From: Gemmatimonadota bacterium
Lineage (GTDB): Bacteria > Gemmatimonadota > Gemmatimonadetes > Gemmatimonadales > GWC2-71-9
Length of the DNA stretch: 12,233 nucleotides
Reading direction: 5' to 3'
Assembly (NCBI GenBank): GCA_003220855.1
Contig: QHTP01000129.1
Span: forward strand, 1 to 12,233
Part shown: piece by piece, positions 6,439 to 12,233 of the stretch
Position numbering within the stretch: the stretch's first letter is position 1
How the letters are laid out: each line of letters opens with the position of its first letter
The notes under the pieces: generated by a model
The model's database searches: none
What the model was told of the DNA's origin: nothing
The model's input: only the letters and a program-made list of their open reading frames with translations
Made by a program: the position numbers and the translations under genes

Positions 6439-6487
6439 CCGCGCCTCCGTATCGGAAGAGCGGCCAAGCTACCGCACCGATGCGGGG

Positions 6488-6955
6488 TCAGGCAAGGCTC
6501 GATCGCCGCTCCCGCCATCGGGAGATCGCCTGCGCGTGCTTCGGGTAGTGACCGTACGTATCCAGCCGCAGCCGCCGGCGGAAGCGGGTCTCGCGGGTCA
6601 GCTGGCTCTGGGGGGCGCCCTCGATGAGGGCGACGAGGCGGCGGTGCACGTCATCCCGCTGCCGTAATACGGCGGCGAGCGACAGGCCTCTCCGCTGCGC
6701 CGTCATCTTGGCGTTGAAGGCATCGATACCGCCGTGCATCACAGAGTAGCGCGGCGGCTGCCCGCCCGCCAGGACGAGCGGCAGATGGGTCAGCGCCTCC
6801 TCTTCCCACCAGGTCACGTGCGCGATGATGTCCTTGACCGACCAGTCGCCCGTCACGCCGGGCACCAGGAGCTGCGCGTCCGGCAGGTCCGCGTACGACT
6901 GCTTGAGCGCCTGCCAGGCGACGTCGAGCCGTCTCAGCAGCTGCGTTCGATTCAC
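6488..6955 (-). CDS. DinB-fold protein, ClbS/DfsB-like
   Basis: This gene encodes 155 residues from the GTG at 6953-6955, which has an excellent GAGGAGG ribosome site (complement of 6963-6969) 7 nt upstream. Helix 1 begins MNRTQLLRRLDVAWQALKQ. The segment GDWSVKDIIAHVTWWEEEAL gives His46. The C-terminal DTYGHYPKHAQAISRW gives His136 and His140. These form the expected three-His metal site of the DinB superfamily, here in the ClbS/DfsB-like variant whose best-known member protects against colibactin. The family is broad, so a toxin-protection role is not implied. It is the first gene of a probable three-gene leftward unit and lies divergent from the cupin gene. Confidence 0.8.
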   Translation of the reverse strand: MNRTQLLRRLDVAWQALKQSYADLPDAQLLVPGVTGDWSVKDIIAHVTWWEEEALTHLPLVLAGGQPPRYSVMHGGIDAFNAKMTAQRRGLSLAAVLRQRDDVHRRLVALIEGAPQSQLTRETRFRRRLRLDTYGHYPKHAQAISRWRERRSSLA

Positions 6956-6983
6956 CGATCGCCCTCCTCACCTGCAACATGCC

Positions 6984-7002
6984 GCGGCGGCGGGGCCGCC
7001 GC
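6984..7002. repeat. Seven-bp inverted repeat between divergent genes
   Basis: GCGGCGG (6984-6990) and CCGCCGC (6996-7002) flank a five-base centre in the 124-nt region between the DinB-like gene and the cupin gene. It could be an operator or a simple GC-rich hairpin. No T-run follows on either strand, so it is not an intrinsic terminator. Confidence 0.4.
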
Positions 7003-7022
7003 TATCCGGTCGTGCCGCGCTT

Positions 7023-7051
7023 TTGACGGCGCGGCGCGAGGGCGCTAGCGT
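7023..7051 (+). promoter_or_regulatory. Sigma70-type promoter of the cupin gene
   Basis: TTGACG (7023-7028), a 17-nt spacer and TAGCGT (7046-7051) form a well-spaced housekeeping-type promoter. The expected transcription start near 7058 leaves a leader of about 22 nt. That leader contains GGAG 8-9 nt before the GTG at 7080. Confidence 0.6.
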
Positions 7052-7079
7052 TGTCGCTCGACCCCGTCGGAGCGACTCG

Positions 7080-7457
7080 GTGAGCGGCACGCGAGCAGCG
7101 AGGTGGTTTCGCTGGGAGGACGTCCCCCGCGAGGAATTGCACGAGCGCCTGTCGCGCCGGCTGATCACGGGCGACCGGGTGATGCTCGCGCATGTCTACC
7201 TGAAGCAAGGGTGCGTCGTCCCGCGACATTCGCACGAGAACGAGCAATTCACCTACATCCTCGAGGGCGCGCTCCGGTTCCTGGTGGGCGCGGACGGCGC
7301 CGAGGAGATCGTGGTGCGCGCGGGGGAGGTGCTGCACCTGCCGGCGCACCTGCCGCACGAGGCGCACGCGCTCGAGGATACGCTCGACCTGGACGTGTTC
7401 TACCCGCCGCGCGAGGATTGGCTCAACAAGACGGACGCGTACCTCCGACAAAAGTAG
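7080..7457 (+). CDS. Single-domain cupin protein
   Basis: The product has 125 residues from the GTG at 7080. The frame is open further upstream, but that part would include the promoter. Cupin motif 1 is PRHSHENEQFTYILEG with the ligands His, His and Glu; motif 2 is GEVLHLPAHLPHEAHAL with the final His. All four usual metal ligands are therefore present. The C-terminal DVFYPPREDWLNKTDAYLR is typical of small stand-alone bacterial cupins. Such proteins are soluble beta-barrels that may be dioxygenases, isomerases or ligand sensors; the substrate cannot be told from the sequence. There is no signal peptide. The gene is transcribed alone, divergent from the DinB genes and convergent with the Rieske gene. 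Confidence 0.85.
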   Translation: MSGTRAARWFRWEDVPREELHERLSRRLITGDRVMLAHVYLKQGCVVPRHSHENEQFTYILEGALRFLVGADGAEEIVVRAGEVLHLPAHLPHEAHALEDTLDLDVFYPPREDWLNKTDAYLRQK

Positions 7458-7460
7458 GGG

Positions 7461-7500
7461 CGGTCCTCACCCCCTGTCCGCCTCTCCCTTGGGGAGAGGG
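7461..7500. repeat. REP-like palindromic intergenic element
   Basis: Between two convergent genes, CCTCTCCC (7481-7488) pairs perfectly with GGGAGAGG (7492-7499) around TTG. The preceding TCCTCACCCCCTGTCCG completes a block that reads LTPCPPLPWGEG. That peptide is commonly produced when dispersed REP-type repeats of GC-rich genomes are translated. No T-run follows, so it may stall RNA polymerase or protect 3' ends rather than act as a classic terminator. Repetition elsewhere in the genome cannot be seen from this window. Confidence 0.55.
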
Positions 7501-7510
7501 GGGACGATGC

Positions 7511-8635
7511 TCAGTGTGAATGCCCGATCGCTCGGAGAAATTCCCGGTCCCACGCCGCCGAGATGCCTTCGCGCGGTGAATAGGGTCCGGGCTCGTAGGC
7601 GCGCGATGACACGCCCAGCTGCGAGCGCTCGCAGATGTTCCAGTCCTGACGGTTGGTCTCGTCCCAGAAGCCGACGGCGTCGTGCGGGTCGAACTCCGGC
7701 TGCCCGAACGCGTCGGCGTGGAACAGCCACTCGCAGGTGATGTGCGTGCGGTCGGGCGCCTCGGGCGAGAGCGTGTGGAACATCACGTAGTCGGGATGCA
7801 GCGAGAGCAGCAGGTTCGGAAAGATCGTGTAGAAGTAGACCCGGTTACGGTCCGCGGCCGGCAGATCGCCTACCGCCGGCCCGCACGCCCGGCCGCTCAG
7901 CGTGAGGCTCCCGCCTGGGGCGGTGATCACCATGTACCCGCCGAGATAGGGTCCCTCGAACAGGTCGTTCTCACCGCTCGTGTACGGCGTGAGCTTCGCG
8001 AGCCCCGGATGGATCACCGGGCAATGGAGGCATTCGGAGAAATTCTGGAAGATGAGCTTCCAGTTGGCGCGGACGTCGTAGTCGACGCGGGCGCCGGAGC
8101 GGAGCCGCTCGATGTTGAACCGGCTGAACCGGCGCTCGAGCGGGGCGAACGCGCGCGCGAACGGCTCGGGGTCGCGCGCCAGATTGATGAAGAGGAATCC
8201 TTCCCACGCCGCGAGCGCGACCGGGTGCAGCGGATAGTCCCGCTTGTCGAAGCCCGCCACCTCGTTCATGTGCGGCGCGCCGATCAGCGCCCCGTCCAGC
8301 GTGTAGGTCCACGCGTGGTAGGGACACTGGATCGTTTCGGACAGGCGCCCGCGCTCGGTGTCGCACAGCCGGGTGCCGCGGTGGCGGCACACGTTGTAGA
8401 ACGCGCGCACCGCGCCGTCTTGCCCGCGCACCACGATGACGCTTTCGCCGGCGATCGGCCGTATCACGTAATCCCCGGGCGCTGCGAGCTCGGCGGCACG
8501 CCCGACGCACACCCAGCGCTGTGCGAAGATCCGCTCCTGTTCCTCGGAATAGATCGCGGGGTCCACGTAGTAGCGGCGAGGCAGGGTACGCTGTCCCTGC
8601 TGGTAGGCCTGAGTGGCTTTGACGAACGTGGCCAT
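7511..8635 (-). CDS. Rieske non-heme iron oxygenase alpha subunit, quaternary-amine type
   Basis: The full-length protein has 374 residues with its start at the ATG at 8633-8635. The Rieske [2Fe-2S] site is Cys83-x-His85 and Cys104-x2-His107 (NVCRHRGTRLC, QCPYHAW). The mononuclear iron site is His204, His209 and Asp331 (NFSECLHCPVIHPGL, RQDWNICERSQLG). The residue linking the two centres, Asp in naphthalene dioxygenase, is Glu201. The spacing Glu-x2-His-x4-His is the same as in carnitine monooxygenase CntA. This places it with CntA, GbcA and choline monooxygenase-like enzymes that cleave or hydroxylate quaternary amines in the cytoplasm using a separate reductase. No reductase gene is in the window. 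It follows the symporter gene by 11 nt without a clear ribosome site, so the two are probably one operon. The substrate is inference. Confidence 0.88.
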   Translation of the reverse strand: MATFVKATQAYQQGQRTLPRRYYVDPAIYSEEQERIFAQRWVCVGRAAELAAPGDYVIRPIAGESVIVVRGQDGAVRAFYNVCRHRGTRLCDTERGRLSETIQCPYHAWTYTLDGALIGAPHMNEVAGFDKRDYPLHPVALAAWEGFLFINLARDPEPFARAFAPLERRFSRFNIERLRSGARVDYDVRANWKLIFQNFSECLHCPVIHPGLAKLTPYTSGENDLFEGPYLGGYMVITAPGGSLTLSGRACGPAVGDLPAADRNRVYFYTIFPNLLLSLHPDYVMFHTLSPEAPDRTHITCEWLFHADAFGQPEFDPHDAVGFWDETNRQDWNICERSQLGVSSRAYEPGPYSPREGISAAWDREFLRAIGHSH

Positions 8636-8646
8636 GTCGACTAACG

Positions 8647-9852
8647 CTACGGAGCCCCGCGCCCGAATGCCACTCCCCGGCGCTCGGGTCCGATTCCGGC
8701 GACCACGGCGCCGAGGATGAACACGGTCGTGGCGGAGAGCGCCATGGCCGTCGCGTAGCTCGTGTGCGGGGCGAACAGCGCCTGCACGTGCGGGATCTGG
8801 CTCGCGATCGCCACGCCGCATTGGTAGGCGAAGCCTGGCAGGAAGCCCCGCACTGCATCCGGTGAGAGTTCGTTCAGGTGCGCGGGGATCACGCCCCAGG
8901 CGCCCTGGACGAAGAACTGCATGATGAACGCGCCCCCGACGAGGAGCGGGAGCGCGGGCGCGAATGCCCAGATGGGGATGGTCACGACCGCGCCCGCCAG
9001 CGCCAGCCCGATGGTACGCCGCCGTCCCAGCCGGTCCGAGTAGAGGCCGCACAACACCCCGCCCACCAGCGCGCCCACCTGGGAGAACGCGGTGAGCGCC
9101 GCCCGGCCCGTAGGCCCGAAGTGCCGGTCGCGCTCGAGGAAGGTGGGGTACATGTCCTGCGTGCCGTGGGAGACCATGTTCATCATCGCCATCAGGATGG
9201 TCAGGTAGACGAACAGCTTCCAGTTCGACACGATCGCCCGGCCCAGACCGGACCAGCTGTCGTGCCGGGTCTCCCGCCACACGTCCGACTCCCGCACCCG
9301 CGCGCGCACGAACAGGGCGAGCAGTGCGGGCAGGCCACCGATGAAAAAGAGCGGGCGCCATCCCCAGTGGGGGTACACGAACAGGTAGCAGACCGCCGCG
9401 AGCAAGTACCCCAAGGCATAACCCTGTTGCAGCAGCCCCGACACCACGCCGCGGTAGCGGGGCGGGATCTTCTCCATCACCAGGGACGCCCCCACACCCC
9501 ATTCCGCCCCCATGCCGATCCCGAACAACGCGCGCAGCACCAGGAACGTGACGTAGCTCGGCGCCAGGCCGGTGAGCACCTCGATCACCGAGTAGAACAC
9601 CAGGTCGATCATCAGCGGCAGCCGTCGGCCATAGCGGTCGGCGACGAGCCCGAAGATGAACGCGCCGACGGGTCGGAACAGGAGCGTGAGCGTGAGCGAG
9701 AGCGCGATGGCGGCGTCCGACTTCCCGAACTCGCGGGCGATGGCCGTGAGCGTCATCACGACGAGGAAAAAGTCGAACGCGTCGAGCGTCCAGCCGAGGA
9801 ATCCCGCGACGACGGCGGCGCGCTGGTCGGCGGCGGGGCGTACGGCGGTCAT
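8647..9852 (-). CDS. MFS metabolite:H+ symporter, SHS/AAHS-like
   Basis: This complete 401-residue, 12-helix major facilitator transporter starts at the ATG at 9850-9852. Helix 1 has GWTLDAFDFFLVVMTL, the D-x-F-D-type motif of sialate/lactate (SHS) and aromatic acid (AAHS) symporters. Motif A, GLVADRYGRRLPL, occurs between helices 2 and 3 and is repeated as GLYSDRLGRRRTI between helices 8 and 9. MEKIPPRYRGVVSGLLQQGY in the helix 4-5 region also fits SHS members. It imports a small organic acid or zwitterion with protons across the inner membrane. Its stop is 11 nt before the Rieske gene, so the imported compound is probably that enzyme's substrate. The gene is divergent from the DUF2380 gene with only 35 nt between them. 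Confidence 0.85.
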   Translation of the reverse strand: MTAVRPAADQRAAVVAGFLGWTLDAFDFFLVVMTLTAIAREFGKSDAAIALSLTLTLLFRPVGAFIFGLVADRYGRRLPLMIDLVFYSVIEVLTGLAPSYVTFLVLRALFGIGMGAEWGVGASLVMEKIPPRYRGVVSGLLQQGYALGYLLAAVCYLFVYPHWGWRPLFFIGGLPALLALFVRARVRESDVWRETRHDSWSGLGRAIVSNWKLFVYLTILMAMMNMVSHGTQDMYPTFLERDRHFGPTGRAALTAFSQVGALVGGVLCGLYSDRLGRRRTIGLALAGAVVTIPIWAFAPALPLLVGGAFIMQFFVQGAWGVIPAHLNELSPDAVRGFLPGFAYQCGVAIASQIPHVQALFAPHTSYATAMALSATTVFILGAVVAGIGPERRGVAFGRGAP

Positions 9853-9881
9853 TGGTGTCCCGCGAGAGGAGCCTCTAGATT
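9852..9881 (+). promoter_or_regulatory. Likely leaderless promoter of the DUF2380 gene
   Basis: TTGGTG (9852-9857), an 18-nt spacer and TAGATT (9876-9881) are followed by 6 nt and the GTG at 9888, so transcription would begin at the start codon itself. AGGAG at 9867-9871 is 16 nt away, too far to serve as a ribosome site. TAATCT on the other strand (9877-9882) overlaps this box and may be the -10 element of the divergent transporter gene. Confidence 0.45.
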
Positions 9882-9887
9882 ACACTC

Positions 9888-10397
9888 GTGCGCGTTGCCC
9901 CGCTTGCCTCGCTTGTGCTGTGGTGCGCCGGCGCCGCCGCCCAGAGCGGCGCCCCCCGTCCGGTGGTCGCAGTGATCAATCTCCGATTCAACGGGCAGCA
10001 CGCCAACGTGCTCCAGCCGGGCGACACGGCCGTCGTCGCCGCGGCGACGAGCAAGCTGCGCGCGACGCTGGGCGCGTCGGACGTCGTCACGATCGTCGAT
10101 TCGGGTGTCACCGCGACGGCTGTGGCCGCGGCGGAAGCCGATGGCAATGCGTGCGACAACGCCTGCGCTCTGGGCGTGGCGCGCCGCCTGGGCGCGGGCT
10201 GGGTCGCGAAGGGGACCATCTCGAACCTGTCGAACCTCGTGTGGCTGTTCTCCGCCGAGCTGTTGGACGCGACGACGGGGCAACTGGTGCTGGGGGACAG
10301 CTACGAGATCAAAGGCGAGGCGGCGCGCATCGCGCCCGTCGGGGCGCACAGGTTCGCGCAGCGCGTGGAGCAAACAATCGCAGCCAAGTTGCGTTGA
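9888..10397 (+). CDS. Exported DUF2380-like protein
   Basis: The product has 169 residues from the GTG at 9888. Residues 1-19 form a signal peptide (MRVAPLASLVLWCAGAAA, cleavage near Ala19), so it is periplasmic or envelope-associated. The mature part starts with a beta strand, PRPVVAVINLRF, as in TolB-N/FlgT-like folds. Helix-rich sequence leads to CDNAC (Cys89, Cys93), then ALGVARRLGAGWVAKGTISN and LVWLFSAELLDATTGQLV. The C-x3-C before a lost or kept lineage of 'RRLGA' and a strand, with the D-x-x-T-G turn, matches the DUF2380/DUF3280 pattern as I know it. Members are exported proteins without known activity, and the Cys pair may form a disulfide. The peptidase gene follows after 16 nt, so the two are probably co-transcribed. 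Confidence 0.75.
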   Translation: MRVAPLASLVLWCAGAAAQSGAPRPVVAVINLRFNGQHANVLQPGDTAVVAAATSKLRATLGASDVVTIVDSGVTATAVAAAEADGNACDNACALGVARRLGAGWVAKGTISNLSNLVWLFSAELLDATTGQLVLGDSYEIKGEAARIAPVGAHRFAQRVEQTIAAKLR

Positions 10398-10413
10398 CAC
10401 CACTGGAGGCTCC

Positions 10414-12233
10414 ATGCGGTACCCTCTCATGATCGGAATCGCCCTCCTCGTCAGCTGCCTGCTGGCCGCCCCTGCCCGCGCGCAAGAAACCGCCTCCGAC
10501 ACCCTGCTCACGGTCGACCATTACCTCGACTGGGAGCAGGTGGCCGACCCGCAGATCTCTCCCGACGGGGCCCAGATCGTCTACACCCGCCGCTGGGTGA
10601 ACAAGCTCGAAGACAAATGGGAGTCGGCGCTGTGGATCATGAACGCCGACGGCTCGCACAACCGCTTCCTCGTGAAGGGCTCGGACGCCCGCTGGGCGCC
10701 CGACGGCACTCGCATCCTCTATCTGGCCGACGGGGAGCCCAAGGGGACGCAGCTGTTCGTGCGCTGGATGGACGCCGAGGGCGCGTCCTCCCAGGTCACG
10801 CGTGTCACCGAAAAACCCGCCGATCCGCGGTGGGCTCCCGACGGCAAGTCGATCGCGTTCGTGATGCTCGTCCCCGACTCGACCGCCTGGAGCATTTCCC
10901 TGCCCAAGCCCCCCGAGGGCGCGAAATGGACGCCCGCGCCGCGCGTGGTCGACGGCCTCCACTATCGCCAGGATCGGGTCGGGTACATGACGCAGGGTTT
11001 CACCCATCTCTTCCAGGTGCCCGCGGACGGAGGCACGCCGCGCGCCCTGACGAGTGGGCGCTGGAATGTGGGGGCGCGCTTCGACGGTCTGGTGCTCGGG
11101 GCGGGCTACGACTGGACCCCCGACGGGCGCACCATCGTGTTCGACGGGCTGCGGGACACCACCTGGGACCGCCAGTACCAGGTGTCGCGCATCTATGGGC
11201 TCGACGTGGCGAGCAGGACGATCCGGACGCTCGTGTCGCGGCCCGGCTTCTGGGCGAACCCGGTGGTGTCGCCGGACGGCAGGAGCGTCGCGTTCGCGGG
11301 CTATGACTCGACGGGGCAGACCCACCGCACCGCCGACCTGTACGTGATGGGAATCGACGGCACCGGGATGCGCGACCTGTCCAAGACTTTCGACCGTGAT
11401 CCGGAGACCCTGCGCTGGGCCCCCGACGGCAAGGGCGTGTACTTCACGGCCCCGGACCGCGGGTCGATCAACGTCCGCTACGCGGACCTGGCGGGGGGCG
11501 TGCGCGACGTCACGCAGGGCGCGCAAGTCGTGTCGCTCGCGTCGCTGGCGCGGACCCTGGTGGCCGTGGGCGTACGGAGCGACCCGGAGCACGCCGCCGA
11601 CGTCGTGCGGCTCGACCTGCGACGTCCCCCGGGCGTCACCCGCCTCACCGGCGTGAACGACGACGTGCTCGGCAACAAGCATCTGGCCAAGGTCGACGAG
11701 GTCTGGTACAACTCCACTGGCGGAGCGCGGGTGCAGGGCTGGGTCGTGAAGCCGCCGGCGTTCGATGCGGCACGGAAATATCCCCTCATACTCGAGATCC
11801 ACGGCGGCCCATTCGCGATGTACAACGTGGCGTTCAGTTATATGTTCCAGAACTTCGCGGCGAACGGCTACGTGGTGCTGTACGTGAACCCGCGCGGCTC
11901 GACCGGCTACGGCGACGCGTTCTCGAACGCCATCGACCACAACTATCCCGGTCCGGACTACGACGATCTCATGGCCGGCGTGGACGCGGTGATCGGCAAG
12001 GGCTACGTGGATACGACCCGCATGTACGTCTCCGGATGCTCCGGGGGCGGCGTGCTCTCGAGCTGGGTGATCGGCCATACGGGTCGCTTCGCGGCGGCCG
12101 CGGTGCGCTGCCCGGTGATCGATTGGATCAGCATGGCGGGGCAGACCGACATTCCGCTCTTCACCTACAGCTTCTTCCATCAGGCGTTCTGGGACAAACC
12201 GGACGAGTGGCTCGCCCATTCGTCGCTGATGCA
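10414..12233 (+). CDS. Exported S9-family prolyl oligopeptidase-like peptidase (3' end beyond window)
   Basis: The window holds 606 residues and the C terminus is cut off. The ATG at 10414 has TGGAGG 4 nt upstream. A signal peptide (IGIALLVSCLLAAPARA) ends near residue 24, so the enzyme is periplasmic or secreted. Residues about 40-440 carry PD40/WD40-like propeller repeats marked by PDG turns: QISPDGAQIVY, RWAPDGTRILY, RWAPDGKSIAF, DWTPDGRTIVF, VVSPDGRSVAF and RWAPDGKGVYF. The alpha/beta-hydrolase domain follows with LEIHGGPFAMYN (oxyanion region), NPRGSTGYGD and the nucleophile elbow SGCSGGG with Ser543. The catalytic Asp and His should lie past the right edge. It cleaves short peptides, often after Pro or acylated residues. 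Many such enzymes carry SGGSGGG at the elbow, so Cys in the second place is a mild variant. Confidence 0.92.
   Translation, partial: MRYPLMIGIALLVSCLLAAPARAQETASDTLLTVDHYLDWEQVADPQISPDGAQIVYTRRWVNKLEDKWESALWIMNADGSHNRFLVKGSDARWAPDGTRILYLADGEPKGTQLFVRWMDAEGASSQVTRVTEKPADPRWAPDGKSIAFVMLVPDSTAWSISLPKPPEGAKWTPAPRVVDGLHYRQDRVGYMTQGFTHLFQVPADGGTPRALTSGRWNVGARFDGLVLGAGYDWTPDGRTIVFDGLRDTTWDRQYQVSRIYGLDVASRTIRTLVSRPGFWANPVVSPDGRSVAFAGYDSTGQTHRTADLYVMGIDGTGMRDLSKTFDRDPETLRWAPDGKGVYFTAPDRGSINVRYADLAGGVRDVTQGAQVVSLASLARTLVAVGVRSDPEHAADVVRLDLRRPPGVTRLTGVNDDVLGNKHLAKVDEVWYNSTGGARVQGWVVKPPAFDAARKYPLILEIHGGPFAMYNVAFSYMFQNFAANGYVVLYVNPRGSTGYGDAFSNAIDHNYPGPDYDDLMAGVDAVIGKGYVDTTRMYVSGCSGGGVLSSWVIGHTGRFAAAAVRCPVIDWISMAGQTDIPLFTYSFFHQAFWDKPDEWLAHSSLM

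Noticed and set aside
6984..7002. Terminator for a divergent gene
   Set aside because: The hairpin has no T-run on either strand and lies upstream of both neighbouring genes, so it cannot end either transcript.
6825..7079. Upstream extension of the cupin frame
   Set aside because: It would contain the cupin promoter and overlap the start of the divergent DinB-like gene. GTG 7080 has a usable ribosome site and gives the normal length for a small cupin.
8878..9975. Plus-strand 365-codon open frame across the symporter gene
   Set aside because: Its translation is almost all Arg, His, Gln, Glu and Pro. The minus strand encodes a clear 12-helix transporter.
10309..12219. 636-codon minus-strand open frame opposite the S9 peptidase
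   Set aside because: It is His/Arg/Val-rich with no motifs, while the plus frame carries a signal peptide, PD40 repeats and the serine nucleophile motif.

Overview
The window comes from a very GC-rich bacterial chromosome (roughly two thirds G+C by eye) with frequent GTG starts, tight gene packing and long antisense open frames. An exported S9 peptidase with a PD40 propeller, DinB-like four-helix proteins, a lipoprotein with a bacterial SH3 domain and a DUF2380-type protein together suggest a Gemmatimonadota-like soil or metagenomic genome. That assignment is inference; no rRNA or marker gene is present. No phage, IS, CRISPR or tRNA is visible.

Layout. (A) 1-1873, minus strand: a small membrane protein (1490-1873), an exported cysteine-rich repeat protein (367-1422) and the N-terminal third of a Tet(A)-like MFS pump that runs off the left edge (1-360). 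(B) 1874-2059 is a divergent intergenic region with five degenerate 15-bp tandem units and a likely leaderless promoter. (C) 2060-4407, plus strand: a 514-residue protein of unknown function and a lipoprotein with coiled coil and SH3b domain. They are coupled through a GTGA overlap, but an intrinsic-terminator-like hairpin lies inside the first codons of the lipoprotein. (D) 4404-6955, minus strand: a ClbS/DfsB-like DinB-fold protein, a second DinB protein that lacks the first metal-ligand histidine, and a membrane Cache-HAMP-GGDEF cyclase. The cyclase has lost about 35 codons of its GGDEF domain out of frame.

(E) 7080-7457, plus strand: a small cupin with a good sigma70-type promoter. (F) 7511-9852, minus strand: an MFS symporter followed by a Rieske oxygenase alpha subunit whose bridging residue is Glu, as in carnitine/betaine/choline-type oxygenases. 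This looks like an uptake-plus-oxidation pair. A REP-like palindrome separates it from the convergent cupin. (G) 9888-12233, plus strand: an exported DUF2380-like protein and an S9 prolyl-oligopeptidase-family peptidase, cut by the right edge.

No complete new multi-gene defence or biosynthetic system is evident. The points most worth a second look are the broken GGDEF gene, the 34-residue cysteine-pair repeat protein, the terminator buried in the lipoprotein reading frame, the DinB protein with a lost ligand, the 15-bp repeat array and the unknown 514-aa protein/lipoprotein unit.
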